DNA of 64,000 bases from NCBI RefSeq assembly GCF_011682055.1, contig NZ_JAAQOM010000006.1:248001-312000 (forward strand), in the 5' to 3' direction. The translations under genes were made by a program, and so were the position numbers. This DNA is from Telluria antibiotica (lineage in GTDB: Bacteria > Pseudomonadota > Gammaproteobacteria > Burkholderiales > Burkholderiaceae_D). Shown one piece after another: positions 8,598 to 17,908 of this stretch (within the stretch, counting starts at the first letter, position 1; every line of letters starts with the position of its first letter). The notes beneath the pieces are model-generated. The model was not told the origin of the DNA, searched no databases, and was given only the letters and a program-made list of their open reading frames with translations.

Positions 8598-10805
8598 TCA
8601 AGCATACGCGGGCATCCCCGGCAGCAGCTTGTCGAGCGTGACGGGATAATCGCGCACGCGCACGCCCGTGGCATTGTAGATCGCGTTCGCCACCGCCGCC
8701 GCCACGCCGCAGATGCCGAGTTCCCCAACGCCCTTCGCCTTCATCGGCGACGACATCGGGTCCGTCTCGTCGAGGAAGATCACCTCCTGGTGCGGGATGT
8801 CCGCATGGACGGGCACCTCGTAACCGGCCAGGTCGTGGTTGACGAAGAAGCCGGCGCGCTTGTCCACGACGAGATCTTCCATCAGCGCGGCGCCCACGCC
8901 CATCGTCATCGCGCCGATCACCTGGCTGCGCGCCGATTTCGGGTTCAGGATGCGGCCCGCCGCGCACACGGCCAGCATGCGGCGCACGCGCACCTCCGCT
9001 GTCGCCGCGTCCACCGCGACCTCGACGAAATGCGCGCCGAACGTCGACTGCTGGTACGTCTTCGCGAGGTCGCCGTATTCCATCGTATCCTCGCCGACGA
9101 CGACGGCGTCGCGCGCCGCCTGCGCGAGCGGCAGCGCCTTGCCGCCGGCGCGCACCATGCCTTCGGCGAATTCTGCATGCGCCGGGTCCAGGCCCAGCTT
9201 CTTCGCCACGTGCTCGCGCAGCTTGACGCAGGCCGCGTACACGCCGGCCGTCGAGCTGTTGCCGCCCCACTGGCCGCCGGAGCCGGCCGACACGGGATAC
9301 GTGGAGTCGCCCAGGCGCACGTTCACGCGCTCGAGCGGCACGCCCAGCATCTCCGCCGCCGTCTGGCCGATGATCGTGTAGGTGCCGGTGCCGATGTCCG
9401 TCATGTCCGTCTCGACGGTCACGGTGCCGTCCCGCTCGAGCCGCACGCGCGCGCCCGACTTCATGTTGATGTTGTTGCGGAAGGCGCCGGCCATGCCGTA
9501 GCCGACGAGCCAGCGGCCGTCGCGCACCTGGGCCGGCCTGGGATTGCGCTTGTCCCAGCCGAAGCGCTCCGCACCCGTCCGCAGGGTGTCGACGAAGCGC
9601 CGCGTCGAAAATTTTCGGCCGGGCTTTTCCGGGTCCACCGTCGTATCGTTCACGATCCGCAGCATGACAGGATCCATGCCGAGCCTTTCCGCCAGCTCGT
9701 CCATCGCGATCTCCAGCGCCATCAGGCCGGGTGCCTCGCCCGGCGCGCGCATCGCGTTGCCCTCCGCGAGGTCGAGCACCGCAAGCCGCATCTGCGTGAA
9801 GCGGTTCGCGCCCGCGTAGAACAGGCGCGTCTGGTTCACCGCCGTTTCCGGCTGGCCGCCCGGCAGGTCGCCCGACCAGCTCTCGTGCGCGATCGCCGCG
9901 ATGCGCCCCTCGCGCGTGGCGCCGATGCGGATGTGCTGGATCGTCGCCGGCCGGTGCGTCGTGTTGTTCATCATGAGGGCGCGCTGCAACGTGACCTTCA
10001 CGGGCCGCCCCGCCGCCTTCGCGCCCAGCGCCGCCAGCAGCGCTTCCGAACGGAGGAACAGCTTGCCGCCGAAGCCGCCGCCGACGTAGGGCGAGACGAG
10101 CCGCACGTTGGCCTCCGGGATGCCCAGCGTTTTCGCCATGTCCTGCACGCCCCAGTGCACCATCTGGTTCGACGTGTACAACGTCAGCTTGTTGCCTTGC
10201 CAGACCGCGATCGACGCGTGCGGCTCCATCATGGCGTGCGTCTGGTCCGGCGTGCGGTAGACGGCGTCGACCTTCGCGGGCGCAGTCGCGAACGCGTGGT
10301 CGAAGTCGCCCACCTTCGTCGTCGACTTGTCCTTCTGCTTGCTGCCGGACGGGCCGGCCGCGTTCATCGCCGCCTCGAGGTCGTACACGCCCTTCTGCGG
10401 CGCATACTCGACGTGCACGAGGCTCGCCGCGGCGCGCGCCTGCTCGAACGTCTGCGCGACGACGACGGCGACCGCCTGGTGATAGTGCTGCACCTCGGGG
10501 CCCGCGAGCAGCCGCGCCGTGTTCTTGTCGCCTTTCCCCAGCTTGCCCGCGTTCTCGTACGTGACGACGGCGATGACACCCGGCGCGGCGCGCGCCGCCG
10601 CGGTATCGATCTTCGTGATGCGGCCTTTCGCGATGGCGGCGCCGACGACCCAGCCGTAGGCGGCGTCCGGTACGGCATCGTGCCGTTCGTACGCATACGG
10701 CGCCGTGCCGGTCGTCTTGAACGGGCCGTCGATGCGGTCCGTCGGCTTGCCGACCACCTGCAGGCGGTCGATGGGATTCGTCTTGGCGGGTGTCGTGAAT
10801 TTCAT
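8598..10805 (-). CDS. paoC: Aldehyde oxidoreductase molybdenum-binding subunit (PaoC-like)
   Basis: A 735-residue large subunit of the xanthine oxidase family that binds molybdopterin cytosine dinucleotide and oxidises the substrate, probably aromatic or other aldehydes if it follows E. coli PaoABC. Visible landmarks are KTTGTAPYAYE near the N-terminus, the cofactor-site PYVGGGFGGK, and the catalytic glutamate Glu695 in GVGELG. It has no signal peptide; in PaoABC the complex is exported by the Tat signal of the FeS subunit. GAGGAGG upstream of ATG 10805 decides the start over an in-frame ATG at 10832. It follows paoB by 10 bases. Confidence 0.9.
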   Translation of the reverse strand: MKFTTPAKTNPIDRLQVVGKPTDRIDGPFKTTGTAPYAYERHDAVPDAAYGWVVGAAIAKGRITKIDTAAARAAPGVIAVVTYENAGKLGKGDKNTARLLAGPEVQHYHQAVAVVVAQTFEQARAAASLVHVEYAPQKGVYDLEAAMNAAGPSGSKQKDKSTTKVGDFDHAFATAPAKVDAVYRTPDQTHAMMEPHASIAVWQGNKLTLYTSNQMVHWGVQDMAKTLGIPEANVRLVSPYVGGGFGGKLFLRSEALLAALGAKAAGRPVKVTLQRALMMNNTTHRPATIQHIRIGATREGRIAAIAHESWSGDLPGGQPETAVNQTRLFYAGANRFTQMRLAVLDLAEGNAMRAPGEAPGLMALEIAMDELAERLGMDPVMLRIVNDTTVDPEKPGRKFSTRRFVDTLRTGAERFGWDKRNPRPAQVRDGRWLVGYGMAGAFRNNINMKSGARVRLERDGTVTVETDMTDIGTGTYTIIGQTAAEMLGVPLERVNVRLGDSTYPVSAGSGGQWGGNSSTAGVYAACVKLREHVAKKLGLDPAHAEFAEGMVRAGGKALPLAQAARDAVVVGEDTMEYGDLAKTYQQSTFGAHFVEVAVDAATAEVRVRRMLAVCAAGRILNPKSARSQVIGAMTMGVGAALMEDLVVDKRAGFFVNHDLAGYEVPVHADIPHQEVIFLDETDPMSSPMKAKGVGELGICGVAAAVANAIYNATGVRVRDYPVTLDKLLPGMPAYA

Positions 10806-10815
10806 CGCTGCCTCC

Positions 10816-11769
10816 TCATGCCTTGCGTGCATCCGCCAGCACGGCGGCCAGCGTGCGCTGGACGAGCGGGACCTTGAACGCGTTGTCGGCCGTCGTCCGC
10901 GCCCCCGCCAGCAGTTCGTCGGTGACTGCCTTGGCCCCGTGCGGCATCCGGCTCTCCGCGGCCTGCACCCGCCACGGCCGATGTGCGACGCCGCCCAGCG
11001 CGACGCGACCGACGCCGTCCGGCCGGACGACCGCGGCCACGGACACGAGCGCGAACGCGTACGACGAGCGGTCGCGCACCTTGTGGTAGTAGTGCCTGCC
11101 TTTCAGCGGCTGCGGCAACGTGACGGCCGTGATCAACTCGCCCGGAACCAGGGTGTTTTCGATATGCGGCGTCGCTCCGGGCAGCCGGTAGAAGTCGGCG
11201 ATGGGGATCGTGCGCGCCGTACCGTCCGGGCGCACGGTTTCCACGCCCGCGTCCAGCAACTGCATCGCCACCGCCATGTCGCTCGGGTGCGTGGCGATGC
11301 AGGCGTCGCTGTGGCCGACGATGGCCAGCTGGCGCGTGTAGCCGCCGATCGCAGAGCAGCCGCTGCCCGGCGTGCGCTTGTTGCACGCCATGTTCGTGTC
11401 GTAGAAATACGGGCAGCGGGTGCGCTGCAGCAGGTTGCCGGCCGTGGTCGCCTTGTTGCGCAGCTGGGCCGACGCACCCGCCAGCAGCGCCCGGGCCAGC
11501 ACGGCGTAGTCGCGCCGCACGCGCAAATCGGCCGCCAGGTCCGTGTTGCGCACGAGGGCGCCCACGCGCAGGCCGCCGTCCGGCATCGATTCGATCTTGT
11601 CGAGTTCCAGGCCGTTGACGTCGACGAGGTGCGGCGGCGTTTCGATCTCGAGCTTCATCAGGTCGAGCAGGTTCGTGCCGCCGGCGATGAAGCGCGCGCC
11701 CGGGTGCTGCGCAGCGGCCGCCGCCGCTTCGGCCGGCGTGCCGGCACGCTGGTAGGTGAACGCTTTCAT
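10816..11769 (-). CDS. paoB: Aldehyde oxidoreductase FAD-binding subunit with extra FeS cluster motif (PaoB-like)
   Basis: A 317-residue FAD subunit of the xanthine dehydrogenase type. The flavin loop [15 protein letters not shown] is near residues 25-40. The insertion [20 protein letters not shown] with following cysteine is the four-cysteine region that carries a [4Fe-4S] cluster in PaoB and 4-hydroxybenzoyl-CoA reductase. Electrons pass from the Mo subunit through FeS centres to this FAD. Its ATG (11767-11769) overlaps the end of paoA (11766) by four bases, showing tight coupling. Confidence 0.9.
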   Translation of the reverse strand: MKAFTYQRAGTPAEAAAAAAQHPGARFIAGGTNLLDLMKLEIETPPHLVDVNGLELDKIESMPDGGLRVGALVRNTDLAADLRVRRDYAVLARALLAGASAQLRNKATTAGNLLQRTRCPYFYDTNMACNKRTPGSGCSAIGGYTRQLAIVGHSDACIATHPSDMAVAMQLLDAGVETVRPDGTARTIPIADFYRLPGATPHIENTLVPGELITAVTLPQPLKGRHYYHKVRDRSSYAFALVSVAAVVRPDGVGRVALGGVAHRPWRVQAAESRMPHGAKAVTDELLAGARTTADNAFKVPLVQRTLAAVLADARKA

Positions 11770-12410
11770 GCCTTGCCTCCCGCGACCTCGGTGATGGCGT
11801 CGATGATGTTCGAGTACGCGCCGCAGCGGCAGATGTTGCCGCTCATGCGCTCGCGCAGCTCCGCCGGCGACAGCAATGGCTGCGCGTTCAGGTCCGCGCT
11901 CACGTGGCTCGGCACGCCGCGCCGGATCTCGTCCAGCGCCGCAACGGCCGAACAGATCTGCCCCGGCGTGCAATAGCCGCACTGGTAGCCGTCGTGCCTG
12001 ACGAACGCCGCCTGCAGCGGATGCAGCTTGTCGGGCGTGCCGAGGCCTTCGATCGTCGTGACTTCCGCCCCCTCGTGCATCACGGCGAGGCTCAGGCAGG
12101 CGTTGATCCGGCGGCCGTCGACGATCACCGTGCAGGCGCCGCACTGGCCCTGGTCGCAGCCCTTCTTGGTGCCCGTCAGGTGCAGGTGCTCGCGCAGCAT
12201 GTCGAGCAACGTGGTGCGGGTGTCGAGTTCCAGCTCGCGGCGCTGGCCGTTGACGCGCAGCGCCACCTTGGCCGTCACGGGTGCCGGCGTCGTAGCCCCT
12301 GACTCGGCACCGTGCGCGCAGCCGAGCGGAAGCGCCGCGGCCGTCGCCGACAGCGCGCCGCCGATCAGCAGGTCGCGCCGCGTCTGGTTGATATCGGTGG
12401 AATCGGTCAT
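11766..12410 (-). CDS. paoA: Aldehyde oxidoreductase 2Fe-2S subunit with Tat signal (PaoA-like)
   Basis: A 214-residue iron-sulfur subunit. The N-terminus carries a twin-arginine signal ([20 protein letters not shown]) followed by a cysteine. The plant-type ferredoxin cluster is [13 protein letters not shown] and a distal cysteine (INACLS); the second cluster is CGYCTPGQ with GNICRCG. The Tat signal marks the complex as periplasmic, like E. coli PaoABC and unlike cytosolic xanthine dehydrogenases. AGGAGG at 12420-12425 lies 9 bases before ATG 12410. It is the first gene of the leftward operon; the 280 bp before the next gene presumably hold its promoter, in which I see no convincing operator. 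Confidence 0.92.
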   Translation of the reverse strand: MTDSTDINQTRRDLLIGGALSATAAALPLGCAHGAESGATTPAPVTAKVALRVNGQRRELELDTRTTLLDMLREHLHLTGTKKGCDQGQCGACTVIVDGRRINACLSLAVMHEGAEVTTIEGLGTPDKLHPLQAAFVRHDGYQCGYCTPGQICSAVAALDEIRRGVPSHVSADLNAQPLLSPAELRERMSGNICRCGAYSNIIDAITEVAGGKA

Positions 12411-12690
12411 GGCGTGCGTCCTCCTGATTGAGCCCTCGTCAGATTGCGCATATTAAATCCGTTTCGGCGAGACCCCCTGCACGGTACGCCGGCCGGCCCG
12501 GCGCATCGGGCCGTTGCGTAAATTCGGCGATTTCCGGGGCCGTGTGCGCATCGGTCCGCAAGCCTTCCGGCCGCACTGCCGGTAGCGCCAGGCAGTACCA
12601 AAAGGCGCGCAGCGTGCTACTTTTGCAAGTTGGACTTGGCCCGGCATGGTGCTCACGGCAACATGGCGCCACGTTATTCACGGAGGGATC

Positions 12691-13086
12691 ATGAAACGCT
12701 TGTTGCTCGCAACGTTGTTGGGCCTGGCCTGCGCCAGCGCCTCCGCCGCCGATCCGTCGGCGCCCTCGAGGGCCATCAGCGAAGTCACGGGAAGTGTCGT
12801 GGTCGGCTCGCTCGTCGCCGTCAGCGTCACCGGGAGCGTCGTCGTCGCCAGCGTGGAAGCGGTGGCCGACGGTGTCGAAGTCGTGCTCGAAGGCGCGGGC
12901 CAGGCCAGCCGCGCGACCGTCCGCCTGTCGGGCGAGGCCGCACGCGGCCTGTCGATCGCCGCCGGCACCGTGCTGCAGGTCGTCGCCATGTCGGCCGGCC
13001 AGGCGCTCGTCCTGTCGGGCAAGGTAATCGCATTCATCCCGAACGAAGTCGGCCAGGCGCTCCTTCACCATGCCCGCGCGTCCTGA
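12691..13086 (+). CDS. Small exported protein with internal Val/Ser-rich repeats, unknown function
   Basis: A 131-residue protein with a clear Sec signal peptide (MKRLLLATLLGLACASASAA) and a mature part rich in valine, serine and alanine. A short unit reading VTGSVVV occurs twice about 13 residues apart, then the pattern becomes an amphipathic valine/alanine-rich stretch. I recognise no named family. GGAGG at 12682-12686 decides ATG 12691. The 3' end overlaps the start of the DUF2145 gene by 17 bases, so the two are coupled and likely act together in the periplasm or envelope. Confidence 0.75.
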   Translation: MKRLLLATLLGLACASASAADPSAPSRAISEVTGSVVVGSLVAVSVTGSVVVASVEAVADGVEVVLEGAGQASRATVRLSGEAARGLSIAAGTVLQVVAMSAGQALVLSGKVIAFIPNEVGQALLHHARAS

Positions 13087-13870
13087 CCGCCGCGTCGCCC
13101 GGCTGGCCTGCGCGCTGGCGCTGGCCGCAGCCCTGCCTGCGCACGCGGGCCAGACTTGCCGTGAGGAGCCGCTGAGCGTGGACGAGGTGCGCCGGTCGCT
13201 GTCGCTCGCGCAGCGGACGTATGCCGCCCTCGAGGAAAGCGGCGCCACCGTCGCCCTCTTGGCCCGCGCCGGCCAGGACCTCAGCAAGTACGGTATCGAC
13301 TACTCGCACATGGGCATCGTCGTGCGCGACCACGCGGCCGGCCGCTGGACCGTCGTGCAAGAGCTGAACGCGTGCGGCACTGCCAGCTCCGACCTGTACG
13401 TGGACGGCGTCGGCAACTTCTTCCTGACGGACTTGTACCGCTACCGGGCGCAGGTCGTCATTCCGCCGCCCGACGTGCAGGCGCGCGTGGCGCAGCTGCT
13501 CGCGAGCCGCACGGCGCGGCGCCTGCACGACCCGCACTACAACATGCTCGCGTATGTGTATTCGACGCGCTACCAGAACTCGAACCAGTGGGTGCTCGAG
13601 ACCCTGGCCGCCGCCAGCGCGCCGCCGGGCGCCGTCGAGACCCGCGCCGAGGCCCAGTCCTGGCTGCAGGGCCAGGGTTACCACGTGCGCACCATCCAGA
13701 TCCCGGCCGTCACCCGCCTGGGCGCGCGCATGTTCCGCGCCAACGTCGCGTTCGACGACCACCCGTTCGACCGCCGCATGGCCGGGCGGATCGACACCGT
13801 GTCCACGGACGCCATCGTGGACTTCGTGCGCGGGCAGGATCCGCGGGCGCGCGTGTTCGTCGTCGAGTAA
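13070..13870 (+). CDS. DUF2145 family exported protein
   Basis: A 266-residue protein with an N-terminal signal peptide (basic MPARPDRRVARLA, then a hydrophobic alanine/leucine core ending HAGQTC). The body contains SHMGIVVRD, VQELNACGTASSDLYVDGV and RRLHDPHYNMLAYVYSTRYQ, which are the features by which I assign DUF2145. The HMGIVV and later NSNQW pattern loosely recalls circularly permuted NlpC/P60-like proteins, but the expected cysteine is not evident, so any enzymatic role is speculation. It overlaps the upstream small exported gene and forms a two-gene unit. Confidence 0.8.
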   Translation: MPARPDRRVARLACALALAAALPAHAGQTCREEPLSVDEVRRSLSLAQRTYAALEESGATVALLARAGQDLSKYGIDYSHMGIVVRDHAAGRWTVVQELNACGTASSDLYVDGVGNFFLTDLYRYRAQVVIPPPDVQARVAQLLASRTARRLHDPHYNMLAYVYSTRYQNSNQWVLETLAAASAPPGAVETRAEAQSWLQGQGYHVRTIQIPAVTRLGARMFRANVAFDDHPFDRRMAGRIDTVSTDAIVDFVRGQDPRARVFVVE

Positions 13871-13957
13871 GGCATCGGGCGGCGGCTGCCGATAAAAGAA
13901 CGACAACGCAGGAGCGCGGATTTATACTGCGGGTTTGATCACCCCGCCAAGGAAGTC

Positions 13958-15925
13958 ATGACCCGTCACTCCCTGCCCGCACGCCTGCCCCTGCTTACCC
14001 TGCTGGTGGCGCTCGCGTGCTCCGCCCTGCCGCCCGTCCCCGTCCACGCCGCGCACGCCGAGGAAACCGCCAAGCCGGCGCCGCGCGACCTGCGCGAGAC
14101 GTACACCAAGTACGAATACCGCATCCCGATGCGCGACGGGACGAAGCTGTTCACCGTCGTCTACGTCCCGAAGGACGCGTCGAAGCCGTACCCGCTCCTC
14201 ATCAACCGCACGCCGTACAGCGCGGGCGTGCAGGCCGACGGCGAACTGCACTATGGCGAGGACTGGTACCCGAAGCAGATCGGGCCGTCGAAGGAATTCG
14301 AGGACGCGGGCTATATCTTCGTCAAGCAGGACGTGCGCGGCCGCTATATGTCCGAGGGTAAGTGGCAGGAGATGACGCCGCACGTGAACCCGCGCCGCGC
14401 CGCCGGCGAAGGGCTGGAAAGCCAGGACATGTACGACACGATGGAATGGCTGTTGAAAAACGTCCCGAACAACAACGGCAAGGCCGGCATCTGGGGCATC
14501 AGCTATCCGGGCTTCTACACGTCCGCGAGCATCATCGATTCGCACCCCGCGATCAAGGCCGCGTCGCCGCAGGCACCCGTGACGGACCTGTACATGGGCG
14601 ACGACTCGTACCACGGCGGCGCCTTCATGCTGGCCGCGAACTTCGGCTTCTACGCCTCGTTCACGGAACAGCAGAACCCGACGCCGCTGCCCAAGACGTG
14701 GGCCGAATTCGACTACGGCGCGGCCGACGCCTACGACTTCTTCCTGAAGCACCGCACGCTCGCGAACATCCTCGGCACCATGACGGACAAGCAGCGCGCG
14801 CTGCTGGCGCCCACCATCGACCACGACACGTACGATGCGTTCTGGCAGACCCGCGCCATCGCGCCGCACCTGAAGAACGTGAAGGCCGCGGTGCTGACGG
14901 TGGGCGGCTGGTTCGACGCGGAAGACCCGCAAGGCCCGTTCACCACGTACCACGCGATCAAGAAGTACAACCCCGGCACGTTCGACGGGCTCGTGATCGG
15001 CCCGTGGGTGCACGGCGGGTGGGCGCGCTACGACGGCAAGCAACTGGGCCGCGTGTCGTTCGACAGCAAGACGGGCGAGTACTTCCGCCAGCACATCCAG
15101 TTCCCGTTCTTCGAGCAGCAGCTCAAGGGCGTAAAGCCGGCGCAGCCCATCGCCGAAGTGACGTCCTTCGAGACGGGCAGCAACGTGTGGCGCCGCTACA
15201 CGGCATGGCCGCCCGTGCAGGCCAGGCCGCGTACGCTGTACTTCGGACCGGGCGGCCGCTTGACGTGGCAGCAGCCGGCGGCTGGCGCAGGCTTCGACGA
15301 ATACGTGTCCGATCCGAACAAGCCGGTGCCTTACATCGGCTACCCGGCCACGTCGGTGCCGCAGGAATACATGGTGTCGGACCAGCGCTTCGCCGCCACG
15401 CGTCCGGACGTGCTGGTGTACCAGAGCGACGTGCTGGAAGACGACGTCACCATCGCGGGTCCCGTCACGCCGAAGCTGTTCGTGTCGACGACGGGGACGG
15501 ACTCGGACTGGATCGTCAAGCTGATCGACGTCTATCCGGCCGAGTACCCGGCGGGCGAGGAGCCGAAACGCGGCGCCGACGTCCCGCCGCCGCACGGCAC
15601 GATGGCCGGCTACCAGCAGCTCGTGCGGGGCAATCCGCTGCGCGGCAAGTTCCGCAACGGCTTCGAGCACCCGGAGGCGTTCGTGCCCGGCAAGGTCGAG
15701 GCGATCAGCTACCACCTGGGCGATGTCGACCACACGTTCCGGCGCGGCCACCGCATCATGGTCCAAGTGCAAAGCTCGTGGTTCCCGCTCGTCGACCTGA
15801 ACCCGCAGACGTTCGTCACCATCCCGAAGGCGAAACCGGAAGACTTCAAGGCGGCCACGCAGCGCGTCTATCACGCGGCCGAGGCGCCGTCCGGCCTGCA
15901 GGTACTCGTGATGCCGGCGCACTGA
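13958..15925 (+). CDS. Secreted CocE/NonD family hydrolase, alpha-amino acid ester hydrolase-like
   Basis: A 655-residue alpha/beta hydrolase with an N-terminal signal peptide and an X-Pro dipeptidyl-peptidase-type C-terminal jelly-roll (from about residue 390). The nucleophile is Ser182 in GISYPGFY; Asp320 in WFDAED and His352 in WVHGGW complete the triad, with spacing like alpha-amino acid ester hydrolases, which hydrolyse or acylate beta-lactams and amino acid esters. The early motif PMRDGTKLFTVVYVPK and VRGRYMSEG are family hallmarks. It is a single gene. The natural substrate is unknown, and dipeptidase or other esterase roles are possible. Confidence 0.9.
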   Translation: MTRHSLPARLPLLTLLVALACSALPPVPVHAAHAEETAKPAPRDLRETYTKYEYRIPMRDGTKLFTVVYVPKDASKPYPLLINRTPYSAGVQADGELHYGEDWYPKQIGPSKEFEDAGYIFVKQDVRGRYMSEGKWQEMTPHVNPRRAAGEGLESQDMYDTMEWLLKNVPNNNGKAGIWGISYPGFYTSASIIDSHPAIKAASPQAPVTDLYMGDDSYHGGAFMLAANFGFYASFTEQQNPTPLPKTWAEFDYGAADAYDFFLKHRTLANILGTMTDKQRALLAPTIDHDTYDAFWQTRAIAPHLKNVKAAVLTVGGWFDAEDPQGPFTTYHAIKKYNPGTFDGLVIGPWVHGGWARYDGKQLGRVSFDSKTGEYFRQHIQFPFFEQQLKGVKPAQPIAEVTSFETGSNVWRRYTAWPPVQARPRTLYFGPGGRLTWQQPAAGAGFDEYVSDPNKPVPYIGYPATSVPQEYMVSDQRFAATRPDVLVYQSDVLEDDVTIAGPVTPKLFVSTTGTDSDWIVKLIDVYPAEYPAGEEPKRGADVPPPHGTMAGYQQLVRGNPLRGKFRNGFEHPEAFVPGKVEAISYHLGDVDHTFRRGHRIMVQVQSSWFPLVDLNPQTFVTIPKAKPEDFKAATQRVYHAAEAPSGLQVLVMPAH

Positions 15926-16144
15926 CCGCATGCAGCGCGCCGGGAGCGCGCTTCAGCCGCCGGCCGGCGCGACGTCGGCCTGCGCCGCCCGCCGCGGGGC
16001 TGCGAGGTTCGGACGGAACAGGACCGTCAGTCGATCCGCAAGGTTCCCCTCGGAGATCGCCATTTACGTCAAGCGACGTTTGGACGAATTGATTTCGGTG
16101 AAGCAAAATTGCAACTGCGCGGCGCACGATCGTCCAGTCGCAAT

Positions 16145-16150
16145 GAGGAG
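16145..16150 (+). promoter_or_regulatory. Ribosome binding site fixing a TTG start
   Basis: GAGGAG lies 6 bases before TTG 16157. This places the start of the cyclase gene at 16157 and not at the in-frame TTG 16109, which has no such site. Confidence 0.6.
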
Positions 16151-16156
16151 AAAATT

Positions 16157-17860
16157 TTGCAGTCGAACGACACGCAGCCTGGCGACCGCCGCGCGGACAC
16201 CCGCGATCCCGGCTTGTATTGGCTGGCGGCCGTCATCCTGCTGATCGTCGCCTGCCTTGCCGCCTTGCCCTTCGTCAGCAGCCGCGCGGCCGATGCGACG
16301 ATTGCCGCGTTGACGACCGTCTCGGACAAGGCACACGCCTACGACCACCTGCTCGACTTGCTGAAAGATGCGGAGACGGGCCAGCGGGGCTACGTCATCA
16401 CGGGGGACGCGTCATTCCTCGCGCCGTATGACGCGGCCACGGCGGAGATCCCCGACGCCCTGCGCAGGCTGGCAGCGCTCGCGGACGGGCCGGATGAACG
16501 CGCGACGCAGGCCGAGATCGATCGCTACGCACGCCTCAAACTGGACGAACTGGCGAAATCGATCGCCCTGCGCCGCGCCGACGGGCTCCCTGCCGCAGCG
16601 GCCGTCGTCGCCAACGGTACGGGCAAGGCGTACATGGACCGGCTGCGCGCCCTGATCGGCGAGCGTGTCGATACGCTTGAGCGCGACCGCCACACGCTGC
16701 GCGACCGCCTCGCCACCACGCTCCGCTACAACACGGTGCTGGGCATCGTCGCCAGCGTGGCGAGTGCCCTCATCATCGGCATCGCATTGTATGTCGTCAG
16801 GCGCAGTCTGCGCGAGCGTGCGCAGGCCGCCGACCTGGCGCAGCAGCAGGCGCGCGACCAGGCGGAACAGGCGCGCACGAGCCAGGCGCGCAGCCAGCGC
16901 CTCGCCGTCACCGCGGAGATGCTGCAGGCAATGGACAGCCTGACGGACGCCGACGAGTTGCGCGACGTGCTGCCCGCGTTCCTGCCCAAGCTGCTGCCCG
17001 GCAGCGCGGGCGCCGTCTACCTGTACCGCAATTCGCGCGACTTCCTGCAGCGCGTCGCCACATGGGGCAGCGCCGGCCACCATCCGGACCTCGTCAGCCC
17101 TGCCCAGTGCTGGAGCCTGCGCTTCGGCCGCATGCACGTGGCCGGGCCGGACGATGGCCTGCGCTGCCCGCATTGCCGCGACGGCGCACCGGGGCACACG
17201 GACCTGTGCGTGCCGATGATTTCGCAGGGCGAGGTGCTGGGACTGCTCGTCGCGAGCGTGCCGGCCGGCCCGGACGCGGCGTCGGACGAGGGGGCCGCCA
17301 ACGCCATCAGCGAACAGCTGGCGCTGGGCACCAGCAACATCAACTTGCGCGAGGTGCTGCGGCGCCAGTCGACCGTCGACGAACTCACGGGCCTGTACAA
17401 CCGCCGCTATTTCGACGAGGCCCTGCGCCGCGAGCTGTTCCGCGCCGAACGCAGGCGCGCGGCGCTGGCCGTCGTGATGATCGACCTGGACCACTTCAAG
17501 CGCATGAACGACACGTACGGCCACGAGGCCGGCGACATCGTCCTGCGCGCCGTCGGCCAGGTGCTGCGCGAGGGCGTGCGGCGCAGCGACGTCGCCTGTC
17601 GCTATGGCGGCGAAGAGCTCGTGCTCGTGCTGCCCGAATGCGATACCACAGGGGCCCTCCGCAGCGCCGAGGCGCTCCGCACGGCCATCGCAGCCCTCGA
17701 ACTGCACCACGGTGATACGCTGCTGCCGGACGTGACGGCATCATTCGGCATCGCCATGTGGCCCGCCAACGGCGACGACGCGGCCACCTTGCTGCAAGCT
17801 GCCGACCGCGCGCTGTACGCGGCCAAACACGAAGGCCGCAATCGCGTTTGCACGGCCTGA
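16157..17860 (+). CDS. Membrane diguanylate cyclase with CHASE3, GAF and GGDEF domains
   Basis: A 567-residue protein. TM1 (about 20-40) is followed by a periplasmic CHASE3 domain with the diagnostic AETGQRGYVITG, TM2 (about 195-215), a cytoplasmic coiled-coil linker, a GAF-like domain (about 250-400) containing a CPHC pair, and GGDEF (about 410-567). The active site is YGGEELV (GGEEL, a functional variant), and RRSD lies exactly five residues before it, so the product-inhibition I-site RxxD is intact. It should make c-di-GMP in response to a periplasmic signal. The TTG start is supported by the strong GAGGAG upstream. The neighbour downstream also starts with TTG. Confidence 0.9.
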   Translation: MQSNDTQPGDRRADTRDPGLYWLAAVILLIVACLAALPFVSSRAADATIAALTTVSDKAHAYDHLLDLLKDAETGQRGYVITGDASFLAPYDAATAEIPDALRRLAALADGPDERATQAEIDRYARLKLDELAKSIALRRADGLPAAAAVVANGTGKAYMDRLRALIGERVDTLERDRHTLRDRLATTLRYNTVLGIVASVASALIIGIALYVVRRSLRERAQAADLAQQQARDQAEQARTSQARSQRLAVTAEMLQAMDSLTDADELRDVLPAFLPKLLPGSAGAVYLYRNSRDFLQRVATWGSAGHHPDLVSPAQCWSLRFGRMHVAGPDDGLRCPHCRDGAPGHTDLCVPMISQGEVLGLLVASVPAGPDAASDEGAANAISEQLALGTSNINLREVLRRQSTVDELTGLYNRRYFDEALRRELFRAERRRAALAVVMIDLDHFKRMNDTYGHEAGDIVLRAVGQVLREGVRRSDVACRYGGEELVLVLPECDTTGALRSAEALRTAIAALELHHGDTLLPDVTASFGIAMWPANGDDAATLLQAADRALYAAKHEGRNRVCTA

Positions 17861-17908
17861 CGCGGCCGTGCTAGCCTTGTCGTTTCGTCACCGTTCGATG
17901 AGGCCCGC

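Noticed and set aside
8355..10877. Long plus-strand open frame of about 840 codons opposite paoC and the kinase
   Set aside because: It is antisense to two well-recognised genes, has no family motif, and its arginine/histidine-rich composition is that of a GC-rich shadow frame.
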